From an uncultured Desulfobacterales bacterium (GTDB lineage: Bacteria; Desulfobacterota; Desulfobacteria; Desulfobacterales; JAFDCJ01), in assembly GCA_945787595.1 (NCBI GenBank), contig CALZJV010000325.1, forward strand, positions 1-11,121: a DNA stretch of 11,121 bases, read 5' to 3'. Position 1 is the stretch's first letter, and the number at the start of each line of letters is the position of its first letter. This document shows, piece after piece, positions 1 to 6,821 of this stretch. A model generated the notes under the pieces. That model saw only the letters and a list, made by a program, of their open reading frames with translations. It had not been told where the DNA came from and searched no databases. Position numbers and translations under genes: made by a program.

Positions 1-44
1 ATCAGGAAGATACTCAAGGATAGACAACAGATAAGCTTTTTCAT
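1..44 (-). CDS. N-terminus of an exported protein, cut by the window edge
   Basis: Only the first 14 codons are inside the window, reading MKKLICCLSLSIFL. A lysine pair followed by a hydrophobic stretch is the classic start of a Sec signal peptide. The two cysteines fall inside the hydrophobic part, so they are not obviously a lipobox. The ATG at 42-44 is chosen because a near-perfect Shine-Dalgarno lies seven bases upstream. It follows the phosphate permease in the same direction after a 101-base gap with no visible terminator, so it could be the last gene of that operon. A periplasmic binding protein or an outer-membrane porin would fit the context, but nothing visible identifies the product. 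Confidence 0.7.
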   Translation of the reverse strand, partial: MKKLICCLSLSIFL

Positions 45-50
45 CTTGTT

Positions 51-57
51 ACCTCCT
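51..57 (-). promoter_or_regulatory. Strong Shine-Dalgarno for the exported protein
   Basis: The minus strand reads AGGAGGT, followed closely by the ATG at 42-44 with a seven-base spacer after AGGAGG. It is the strongest ribosome-binding site in the phosphate operon and it fixes the start of the truncated gene. Confidence 0.75.
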
Positions 58-145
58 TTGTCCTGTTATTTCATTGCTATACTAATCCAAAGGTGCAAGT
101 TGATCAGTGGGGAATGACAACATAATCAGTTTTTTTAAATTTTTT

Positions 146-1573
146 TCAGTACGATACATTTTGCAAATATAGTCGATTCTTCTCCTTTTGATGCCAAAAT
201 ACGGATCTCTCAGCCAGTGCGTCTTCAAGCTGCCATTTGTGGTTGAAAACCTGGCCCTCCAGTTCTCGGAGCGGTAAGATAAAATTTTCGGTGATTAATT
301 GATTATTTATGGCATCAATTCGATATGCAGTAATTTCCAACTTATCAATTTCGGTCGAAGCCATGATGAAATTGCGATTTTGATCGATAAGCATCTTCTG
401 GTTCAAAAGCACCTTGTGGAATCGAAGCGCATTAGCAAATTCTTTGTTGAACAGGTGTTCAAGTTCACGCAAAGAAATTTTTTCCGTCTGAATCCGCTCT
501 ATGGCTTCCGGTGTCAATCCGTATTTTGTGGGCCGGAAAACTTTCTGTTCAAATACGTTTTGCAAAAAAAATAATGATAGAAAGCTTAAGATGGATGCAA
601 TAACAGGGCTTACCGCCCAGCTGCTGGCAATTCCGCCCAGGGTTCGCCACCGAATACCCCGGCCGCCTTTCAGAAGTCCAATTCCAACAACCGCGCCCAC
701 AACCGCCTGGGAACTGGAAACCGGAACAAGCGGGATAGGCGGCAAACCCAGCTGAATCAGAAGGTTTTGCAAACCCTGCGATGCAAAAAGAAACAGAACC
801 ACGGAATGGGCGGATACGACAACAAAAGCAGCTACCGGTGAGAGTTTGAAGATGCCTTCGCCGACAGTCGCCATCACCCGTTTGGAATAGGTGAACACCC
901 CGACGGCAATGGCAATCGCCCCGATAAAAAACAGCTGCTGCGCTGATGATAGTTTAAACCACCCATAAAATGAAATGTCTGAAAAGGGGGAGACCGGGAC
1001 GAATACGCCCATCACATTAGCAATGTTGTTGGCCCCCAAGCTGTAGGAGCCGAATGCGCCGACCAGCAGCAGTCCGTAACGCGTTAATATGTCCTGCGAA
1101 AATATGCCCAGTTTGAATTTTGAAATAAAGAAGACAACGACCTTGTAGATTGCAATTGCAATAACGGCAGACAGGATGGGACAGACCACCCAGGTAGTCA
1201 CAATTTTGGTCAAGGAATTGTAATCCGTGGGCGACCCCGTGAAAAGATTCCACCCGATAATGGCTCCTACAATGGCCTGAGATGTGGATACGGGATAGCG
1301 GGCCTTTGTCATGAGATAAACACTCGCAGCGGCTGCAAATGCCACAATAAAGGCACCGGCAATGGCATTGACCGAGCCCAATTTGCCCAAGGTGTGAGAC
1401 GCACCAGCACCACTGATGACGGCTCCCAAAATCACAAATATGCTGCACCAAACGGCAGCTGTCCTGAAATGAATCATTTTGCTGCCGACGGCCGTGCCAA
1501 AAACATTGGAGGCGTCATTGGCTCCCAGCGACCAACCCAGAAATAGACCGCTGGACATGAAAAATGCAAACAT
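146..1573 (-). CDS. pit: PiT-family inorganic phosphate transporter with a long C-terminal tail
   Basis: This is an inner-membrane permease that takes up inorganic phosphate, in this family by cation symport. It has the two inverted PiT signatures: GANDASN at residues 17-23 and GANNIAN at 180-186. Each is followed by a conserved turn, PVSTSQ at 94-99 and PVSSSQ at 284-289. Hydrophobic segments fill the first 340 or so residues. Residues from about 345 to 475 are polar, charged and apparently helical, forming a sizeable soluble tail. The ATG at 1571-1573 has an AAGGGG-like ribosome site five bases upstream. It begins nine bases after the stop of the preceding DUF47 gene, so the two are almost certainly cotranscribed. 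Family assignment is firm. Coupling ion, affinity and possible arsenate transport cannot be read from sequence. Confidence 0.95.
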   Translation of the reverse strand: MFAFFMSSGLFLGWSLGANDASNVFGTAVGSKMIHFRTAAVWCSIFVILGAVISGAGASHTLGKLGSVNAIAGAFIVAFAAAASVYLMTKARYPVSTSQAIVGAIIGWNLFTGSPTDYNSLTKIVTTWVVCPILSAVIAIAIYKVVVFFISKFKLGIFSQDILTRYGLLLVGAFGSYSLGANNIANVMGVFVPVSPFSDISFYGWFKLSSAQQLFFIGAIAIAVGVFTYSKRVMATVGEGIFKLSPVAAFVVVSAHSVVLFLFASQGLQNLLIQLGLPPIPLVPVSSSQAVVGAVVGIGLLKGGRGIRWRTLGGIASSWAVSPVIASILSFLSLFFLQNVFEQKVFRPTKYGLTPEAIERIQTEKISLRELEHLFNKEFANALRFHKVLLNQKMLIDQNRNFIMASTEIDKLEITAYRIDAINNQLITENFILPLRELEGQVFNHKWQLEDALAERSVFWHQKEKNRLYLQNVSY

Positions 1574-1582
1574 GATTGCCCC

Positions 1583-2233
1583 TTATAATGAACGTTTGAT
1601 TACATATATACTTAGTTTGTCAGCCACATCTTCGGCTTGATCCGCTATCTGATCAACATGAATCACGAAGTCGCGCAATTGGAGCTTATGGCTCAATTGC
1701 AGTTCACTCTGTCTGAAGATGTTACGCTGAAGCCGGGTTGAAACCTTGTCCGATTGCTTTTCCCAATAGGAAACTTTGTGCATGTGATCTGCAACCGCAG
1801 CGATATCTTTAAAAAATGCCCTCGCCGAACGTACCATGGCCTCTACCGCATCAACCACGCATGCAACCAATTCTTTAAAGTCATTATGCATTTCAGCGGG
1901 AATAGTGGGATACTCGATTTCAAACCGCCACATCGCTCCTTTAAAGCGGTCCAGCAAGGCGTCCATATTTTCCAACAGTTCCAAAACGTCGCCTCTCGAT
2001 TCGGGTATCAGGGTCTGCATATAAAGCTGTTCCTCCAGAGAACGCCGCAGGGAATCTCCCTGATTTTCGGTGTGCGTAATGTCTTCAAGCTTTTTTTCGA
2101 AAGACTCCACATTGCCTTTCAAATATGAATCGACACCCAGTTTGAAGAGCAACCCCGATTCACTCACATTGTCTAAAAAATCATCGATTCTTTTTCCGAT
2201 TTCAAGTTTTCGTTTTAAAATTCTAAAATCCAT
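1583..2233 (-). CDS. DUF47/PhoU-like Pit accessory protein (canonical copy)
   Basis: A 216-residue, all-helical cytoplasmic protein of the DUF47 (TIGR00153, PhoU-like) family, whose genes commonly sit next to PiT permeases and are thought to modulate them. It keeps the family's acidic patches: an ENxxD motif at residues 56-60, the acidic run around D91-D95, and a closing DQIADQAEDVAD stretch at 194-205. In PhoU-like folds such residues bind metal. An upstream TTG at 2237-2239 is in frame, but AGGA lies only one base before it and seven bases before the ATG at 2231-2233. The ATG is therefore the better start. It is second in the operon, nine bases ahead of pit. Family assignment is good. The regulatory role is known only by analogy. 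Confidence 0.9.
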   Translation of the reverse strand: MDFRILKRKLEIGKRIDDFLDNVSESGLLFKLGVDSYLKGNVESFEKKLEDITHTENQGDSLRRSLEEQLYMQTLIPESRGDVLELLENMDALLDRFKGAMWRFEIEYPTIPAEMHNDFKELVACVVDAVEAMVRSARAFFKDIAAVADHMHKVSYWEKQSDKVSTRLQRNIFRQSELQLSHKLQLRDFVIHVDQIADQAEDVADKLSIYVIKRSL

Positions 2234-2309
2234 TCTCAAATCCTGTGTTCAGATTTCTCAACCACGACTTCAGTGACTATCATTTCGTACCAAATCAACA
2301 GATCATTTA

Positions 2310-2957
2310 TTATGAGACAATCTTCACCATGATCAGCTGAATTTGGTCGTTGGTTTCGATGGCCTGCGAAGAAATGCTCGAAATACTTTGCATGCAGTCG
2401 TTTAGGTGTGATTTTTGCCAATGATCGAGATCAGAAGAATATATTTGATTTTTCAAATTGCTTGCCAGGGTATTTACTTCAGCCCTTTTCACCAGAAACT
2501 CATCGACATTTTTTCTGATAACCTTCAGTACATCGTCACCCCTCAAATAGTACAGGACACTTTCATGTAGGGGGCGGAACAAAAAGAAGACCATCCGCAC
2601 CATGGTTGAAAGCTGATTTTTGATTTTTACGGGTATTTCCGGTTGCAGGTACAAAAAAGTTTCACAAGACAATGTGGCCGCATCGGCAATCCTGCCGACG
2701 CTTTTCACAATTCTAAGCAGATCACCCCGGATGACGGGAAAATAGGCACCATTGCAGAGCCTATCCCAAATTTCCCGGCGTGCGGTTTCCAATGAGGAGG
2801 AAATTTCATTTTTCCTCAGAAGCAGGTAGTTTATTTTTTCAAGATCATCTGAGAGATAGTAACTGAGAGCTTCGGAAGAAACTTTTAGCCATTCCTTTAT
2901 CTCATCGAGGTGCTTTTCCAGCAGGAAAATAACCTCTCTTTCTTTTTTGAGCATCAT
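2310..2957 (-). CDS. Second, diverged DUF47/PhoU-like protein
   Basis: A 215-residue helical protein of the same length and general layout as the DUF47 protein 76 bases downstream, including a matching hydrophobic centre and an R-G-D-L/V-L segment (R77-L80 here). I read it as a diverged paralog. Its acidic motifs are weakened: the expected ENxxD site reads E51 followed by serines, and the last helix (190-208) has serines and threonine where the neighbour has aspartates. A TTG at 2964-2966 is also in frame, but GGGAGG lies only one base upstream of it and ten bases upstream of the ATG at 2955-2957, so the ATG is preferred. It is the first gene of the phosphate operon. Family placement rests on synteny, length and pattern, not a strong signature. 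Confidence 0.72.
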   Translation of the reverse strand: MMLKKEREVIFLLEKHLDEIKEWLKVSSEALSYYLSDDLEKINYLLLRKNEISSSLETARREIWDRLCNGAYFPVIRGDLLRIVKSVGRIADAATLSCETFLYLQPEIPVKIKNQLSTMVRMVFFLFRPLHESVLYYLRGDDVLKVIRKNVDEFLVKRAEVNTLASNLKNQIYSSDLDHWQKSHLNDCMQSISSISSQAIETNDQIQLIMVKIVS

Positions 2958-3003
2958 TTTTTGCAAACCTCCCGCAGCCGTTTTGATTGAAATCTTTTCT
3001 TGC

Positions 3004-3032
3004 AGTTTAAAATAGTTAATATTTTCTGTAAA
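3004..3032 (-). promoter_or_regulatory. Candidate sigma70 promoter of the DUF47-DUF47-pit operon
   Basis: Read on the minus strand, TTTACA (3027-3032, five of six consensus bases) is followed after exactly 17 bases by TAAACT (3004-3009, four of six). The predicted transcription start lies about 40 bases ahead of the first operon gene. The -35 overlaps one half of a CTGTAAA/CTGTATA direct repeat at 3026-3032 and 3039-3045, which could be a regulator site. The region is AT-rich, so a chance match is possible. Confidence 0.4.
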
Positions 3033-3122
3033 TTACGTCTGTATAGTATCTTTAAATAACAGAAACCCAGTATTCAGGCATAACCTAAATCCGGTAGCCG
3101 GGCCGTTGGTGACAATATCTTA

Positions 3123-3151
3123 TTGATTTTTATTGTGATTTGATTTTTAAT
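3123..3151 (+). promoter_or_regulatory. Candidate sigma70 promoter of the NarL-type regulator gene
   Basis: TTGATT (3123-3128) and TTTAAT (3146-3151) are separated by 17 bases and lie about 37 bases upstream of the regulator's ATG. They match four and five of six consensus bases. AT-richness limits confidence. Confidence 0.38.
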
Positions 3152-3187
3152 TGAAAGAAACTAAAAAAAAATATCAAAGCAGGCGCT

Positions 3188-3844
3188 ATGGGAGAGAAAT
3201 TTAGAATTGTTATCGCCGAAGATTACACGATTGTTCGGCAAGGCTTGAAATCCTTATTGGACTCTTTTTCCGATTTTGAGGTCGTCGGTGAAGCAGTAGA
3301 CGGCAAAGAAGCCATCGAATCGGTTGGACGTTTGAAGCCGGATCTTGTTCTAATGGATTTATCGATGCCAAAGACAGACGGTATCACTGCCATCAAGGAA
3401 ATAAAAAGATGTCTGCCGGAAACCAAAATCCTTGCTCTGACAGTTCACAAAACCGAAGGCCATGTTCGAATGGCGCTTGAATCCGGAGCGGATGGTTATA
3501 TTTTAAAAGACGCCTCCTGCACTGAGTTAGAAATGGCCATCAGAAATATTTTAGATGGAAAATCATACCTGAGTCCCGAGATTTCCGACGGTATTATTCA
3601 GGGATATCTATCGGGGGTAAAAGCTGCCAAAACGGAAACAATGACCGGCAATCTCACCCCGCGGGAAGTGGAAGTGCTGAAACTGATTGCCGAGGGCTAC
3701 AAGAGTAAGGAAATTGCCGATTATCTGTCAATCAGCATCAATACCGTCGATAAACACCGGGCGAATTTGATGCGAAAGCTGGATCTTCACAACGCCTCTG
3801 CGCTAACCCATTTTGCGCTCAAAGAGGGGTTGATGGGTAAATAA
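3188..3844 (+). CDS. NarL/LuxR-family response regulator
   Basis: A 218-residue cytoplasmic transcription regulator. The receiver domain covers about residues 5-122, with the acidic pair E11-D12, the phospho-acceptor D57 (in LMDLSMP), T85 and the conserved K107. A LuxR-type helix-turn-helix follows, beginning at LTPREVEVL (156-164), with the recognition helix near 184-195. This is the NarL/FixJ architecture. The ATG at 3188 has only a weak AGG five bases upstream. No better in-frame start is visible, and the receiver begins right after it. The gene diverges from the phosphate operon and converges on a HisKA_3 kinase, the kinase class that phosphorylates NarL-type regulators, so those two are the likely pair. 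DNA targets are unknown; the adjacent divergent promoter region is the first candidate. Confidence 0.93.
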   Translation: MGEKFRIVIAEDYTIVRQGLKSLLDSFSDFEVVGEAVDGKEAIESVGRLKPDLVLMDLSMPKTDGITAIKEIKRCLPETKILALTVHKTEGHVRMALESGADGYILKDASCTELEMAIRNILDGKSYLSPEISDGIIQGYLSGVKAAKTETMTGNLTPREVEVLKLIAEGYKSKEIADYLSISINTVDKHRANLMRKLDLHNASALTHFALKEGLMGK

Positions 3845-3845
3845 G

Positions 3846-5948
3846 CTACTCCTTGCCGATCGGCCACGCGGCGCAAATCCTGGTGGCTTGCCCCGGGGCG
3901 GTCTCTAAAGTAAAAATGCCGCCTGAAAGCTCAATTCGCTCCCTCATGCCGGCCAGCCCGAATCCTTGTCCAGCAGCGTTTTGCGGCGAGGGCTTTTTGG
4001 AATCGAAGCCGCTTCCATTGTCTTCGACAATTAGCTTGACGGTATTCCCCTGTTGTTGCAAACTTAGCTGCACGCGATCGGCCCCACTGTGTTTGGCAAC
4101 GTTATTGAGGGATTCCTGTAAAACCCTGAAAATCACAGTTTTTAAAGTTTCGGGAATTTGATCCTCCTCAACCTCAATCAATTTTAAAATTCGAATATTT
4201 TTATATATGTTCTCAAACTGCTGGCAAAACCAGTAAATGGTTTCCGAAATACCGATATCGTCCAGGGTGGACGGCCTCAGCCCCATGGCGATTCTTCGCG
4301 TTTCGTCGACCGTGGCCCGAATTAGCGGAATTATGTCGTCCAGCACCTTGAACTGGGGTGCCGTCTCGGTCTCTTTAAGCCTTCTGACGCCGTTTTCGAG
4401 AGCAAATTTTATTCCTGTCAGCGCCTGCCCGATGCCGTCGTGAAGCTCACGGGCAACCCGTTTGCGCTCGTTTTCCTGGGCTTCCAATATTTTGGAAGAG
4501 AGAAGACGTAGCTCTTTTGCCGATTTTCGCAACATTTCCTCCGCCCGCTTACGTTCCGTGTTGTCCTGTGCCACGCATACAATTCCCCCGCTATCAGATA
4601 TCAAGGAGCCGGATAAGGATACAGGTATCCTCTGAGTGCCTTTGCCAACCAGTTCGGTTTCTAAATTACGGACGGACTTTGTTCGGTTGACTTCATCTAA
4701 GAAAATATGGTCGGTCTTCGCACTGTCAAATATCACATCTACCGTCTTCCCGATCAACTCCCTTTCTTCATATCCCAGCAAATCAAGGGTGGCCCGGTTG
4801 GCCTTTTCTATTATTCCTTCCGAATTGATCACAATCAGCATATCCGCCATGGATTCTATGATTTTATCTACATAATTTTTTGAAACGGTAACCGCCTTTA
4901 AATCGACCGTCATTTTGTTGAATGCTTCGGCAACGATACCGATTTCATCTTTTGTTGTAACCGGGACGTTTGTATCCAGGTGTCCCTTGCCTACACGCAG
5001 GACACCATTTTTCAATGCGATCAGTTTCACGGAAACCGAGCGGGCGAAAAAATAATAAAACGTGCTTCCCACTGCAATGCCCAGTAAATAAACAATCAGG
5101 CTCATAAATCGAAAATCGCGCTTTGCTTTTTTATATTCCAATTTGCCTTGCGCCATGATCTGATCGACAACGGTCTCCATTTTTGCGATCACTTTTTTAA
5201 ATTCACCTTGAAGACCCTCTTCATCAGTCCGGCCGACTTTTTTTTGCAACGCTACAAATTTTCGAAAAGCGTTTTCATAGGAGGTCAGATCTTCTGATAT
5301 CTTTGTTGCTTTGGGGTTGGGTATCTTTAAAACTTCCTTGCGTAATCCGGTTATCCGGTTGCGAATATCCTGCAGATACTTTTCATCGCCCCTCAGAAGG
5401 TAATCTTTTTCCAGTCTTCTGAGTTGAAGCAACGATTCCTGCATATCCGTTCGGTTCATGCCGGCTATTTGGGCTTCGACCGCATGGATCGCACGGCGCC
5501 ATTGCCCAAGCAAGCCCCAGTCTTTGAATCCAATTTTTTGGTAGGTTTCTACCAATTCGGTAAAAATATTGTTGTATTCCTTCACCAACTGCATAAGCCG
5601 ATCTGCACTATTGTTGTCGTTGATAGGTCGCCAGCCTATCAGTTGTCCGATTTTTTTCTGAGCATTTTTTGTAAAGCGTAGGTGGGCTTGGAGGTTGTTT
5701 GAAATGCCCGCGTTATAGAATCTTTCATTCTGTAAATCGCGAAGGATAAAACTTTTTTCAGCAATACGGGCATTCAGCATCTGAATGATAATGCTGTCTG
5801 TCATCGTGTGAATCCGTTCTGCCCGCTCCGTTTTATTTAGAAAATACGACATAGTCAAAGAGGATGGTAAAACAATCAGCAAGATGGACGACCAGCCAAT
5901 GATCAAAAACTTGATAAATATGTTCTTACGCCAGAACCACTTTTTCAT
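3846..5948 (-). CDS. NarX-type sensor histidine kinase with HBM-like periplasmic sensor, HAMP and PAS
   Basis: A 700-residue inner-membrane kinase. Order: TM1 (about 9-31); a helical periplasmic region (about 35-278); TM2 (about 281-303); HAMP (about 303-356); PAS (about 360-465); a HisKA_3 dimerisation domain with H503 in ARELHDGIGQ; and an HATPase domain with N616, the DNGSGF box at 643-648 and GFGLAGMRER at 662-671. The periplasmic part carries paired motifs (RIAEKSFILR at 61-70, LEKDYLLRGDEKYL at 179-192, GLLGQWRRAIHAVE at 145-158) that resemble the HBM double-bundle domain of McpS-type chemoreceptors. An in-frame TTG at 6054-6056 adds 36 residues, but the ATG at 5946-5948 sits directly before TM1, with a weak AGTGAG upstream. 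Its stop is one base from the stop of the facing NarL-type regulator, its likely partner. Confidence 0.92.
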   Translation of the reverse strand: MKKWFWRKNIFIKFLIIGWSSILLIVLPSSLTMSYFLNKTERAERIHTMTDSIIIQMLNARIAEKSFILRDLQNERFYNAGISNNLQAHLRFTKNAQKKIGQLIGWRPINDNNSADRLMQLVKEYNNIFTELVETYQKIGFKDWGLLGQWRRAIHAVEAQIAGMNRTDMQESLLQLRRLEKDYLLRGDEKYLQDIRNRITGLRKEVLKIPNPKATKISEDLTSYENAFRKFVALQKKVGRTDEEGLQGEFKKVIAKMETVVDQIMAQGKLEYKKAKRDFRFMSLIVYLLGIAVGSTFYYFFARSVSVKLIALKNGVLRVGKGHLDTNVPVTTKDEIGIVAEAFNKMTVDLKAVTVSKNYVDKIIESMADMLIVINSEGIIEKANRATLDLLGYEERELIGKTVDVIFDSAKTDHIFLDEVNRTKSVRNLETELVGKGTQRIPVSLSGSLISDSGGIVCVAQDNTERKRAEEMLRKSAKELRLLSSKILEAQENERKRVARELHDGIGQALTGIKFALENGVRRLKETETAPQFKVLDDIIPLIRATVDETRRIAMGLRPSTLDDIGISETIYWFCQQFENIYKNIRILKLIEVEEDQIPETLKTVIFRVLQESLNNVAKHSGADRVQLSLQQQGNTVKLIVEDNGSGFDSKKPSPQNAAGQGFGLAGMRERIELSGGIFTLETAPGQATRICAAWPIGKE

Positions 5949-6131
5949 TATTTTCTCACTTTCAAAATAAAATGTACGGATAATTTCCAGGGTTGTTCTT
6001 TCATGATAATATCTTTGGAGTAATTTGCTATTAGCATAAGGCCGAAGCAGCAGCAAAACAATTCATTTTTAAATCAATAAGGGCAAGCCCGGTTGGATGA
6101 TTTTCGCTCACTAATTGATTAGAGGATATTG

Positions 6132-6170
6132 CCAATATGAAATAGATCCACCCCGACCAGTCAATATTGG
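6132..6170. repeat. Inverted repeat CCAATAT / ATATTGG
   Basis: CCAATAT at 6132-6138 is exactly matched in reverse complement by ATATTGG at 6164-6170, with a 25-base spacer. The left arm also overlaps a small palindrome, ATTG-C-CAAT, at 6128-6136. It could be an operator, an old element end or chance. The spacer is long for a terminator. Confidence 0.35.
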
Positions 6171-6183
6171 AAAATTTATTTAA

Positions 6184-6444
6184 AAAGTAAGTCTCTTAAC
6201 TGAGAGCATTTTTCAATTTGAGGAAAGGAAGCAGTCTCTGCTGTGTGATTTCGGATTCAGCTATGGCAGGCTGGAGATAGAAATCTACATACGAATTGGT
6301 GCAAAAGCGGTTGGAATCGAAATTCCTTTTATCTTTCAAACTGCCCGGCTAAATATTTGCAAATCAACAGCAAAGGTCAGCAACATTGGGGGTAGCTTCT
6401 ACAAGATCAATGTTTCAATTAAAGCATATAATTTTGCAGATTAG
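6184..6444 (+). other. Start-less open frame of about 87 codons, unrecognised
   Basis: The frame between a TAA at 6181-6183 and a TAG at 6442-6444 is open for 86 sense codons but has no ATG, GTG or TTG that could start it. A GAGGAAAGGA stretch at 6220-6229 looks like a ribosome site but is followed only by CTG codons. The translation, for example RIGAKAVGIEIPFIFQT, looks protein-like but I do not recognise it. It may be a gene fragment that lost its beginning, or chance in a region with few stops. Confidence 0.2.
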
Positions 6445-6571
6445 CTAATGGCCAATACATTGTTTTTTGAGCCTTGATTTTTTTTAAATTCCGTGCTCCC
6501 ACACTTTGTAGACCCATCTGATTTATTTCATCAACAAACCTATAGTTGCCACGGTAAATTTGTTCTAACAT
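6419..6571 (-). other. Small 50-codon open frame, unrecognised
   Basis: An ATG-initiated frame encodes 50 residues, including GNYRFVDEINQMGLQSVGAR, and ends at TAA (6419-6421). No Shine-Dalgarno is evident. Its ATG overlaps the tail of the DUF4338-like fragment by a few bases, so it may be another piece of the same decayed element in a shifted frame, or chance. I cannot assign a family. Confidence 0.2.
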
Positions 6572-6711
6572 AGGGCTTCGCTGATCCTGGCCGGAGCACC
6601 CAGGTAATGATGCTCCTGCATCAGTTTCTGAAAATGCTGCTCCTCAAGCGGACGGACGGACCGGTCAAGGACTTCTAACAGGTTCAACACAGTTACCCCT
6701 GGGATGAAGTG
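6565..6711 (-). pseudogene. Fragment of a DUF4338/DruA-like transposase-family protein
   Basis: One minus-strand frame, bounded by stops at 6712-6714 and 6565-6567, translates to about 48 residues. It has the pattern VLDRSVRPLEEQHFQKL followed by MQEHHYLGAPARISEAL. The HHYLG core, preceded by an 'RPL-E-...-L-' leader and followed by a G/E-L region, is what I recall from the N-terminal DUF4338 domain of DruA-like proteins and related transposases. In intact members the next residues continue as a YVA-like strand. Here the frame stops at TAG immediately after ALC. No start codon and no remaining domain are present, so this is a relic. The family call comes from memory of the motif and was not searched. 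Confidence 0.5.
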
Positions 6712-6821
6712 TCATATGGCTTCTGATATACCTCATGCGGAGGCGTTTGTTCATAATTTTCTTCAAGTAGCTGATATTATTTATTAGATAAGACAGGAAA
6801 AAAATAACCTGGCCATGCAAT

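Larger units (their letters stand above)
5949..6821. other. Long AT-rich intergenic region with gene debris
   Basis: No intact recognisable gene lies between the NarX-type kinase and the CHASE kinase. The part next to the first kinase should hold its promoter, but no convincing -35/-10 pair was found. Short dyads occur: GGGC-AA-GCCC at 6081-6090, CTAAT-TG-ATTAG at 6111-6122 and a wider pair at 6132-6170. Two unexplained open frames (6184-6444 plus, 6419-6571 minus) and a transposase-family remnant (6565-6711 minus) suggest that this is a decayed insertion site. Confidence 0.6.

Noticed and set aside
2236..2283. 15-codon leader peptide frame between the two DUF47 genes
   Set aside because: It has an ATG and ends just before the next gene, but no ribosome site, no attenuator-like hairpins and no biased codons. 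It is probably chance.
3026..3045. Pho box ahead of the phosphate operon
   Set aside because: The CTGTAAA/CTGTATA repeats are spaced 13 bases apart, not the 11 of PhoB sites, and the second and third motif positions fit poorly. They are kept only as an unnamed direct repeat.
5949..6056. 36-residue N-terminal extension of the NarX-type kinase from a TTG start
   Set aside because: It has no ribosome site and a polar sequence ahead of TM1. The ATG at 5948 places the membrane helix at the usual position.
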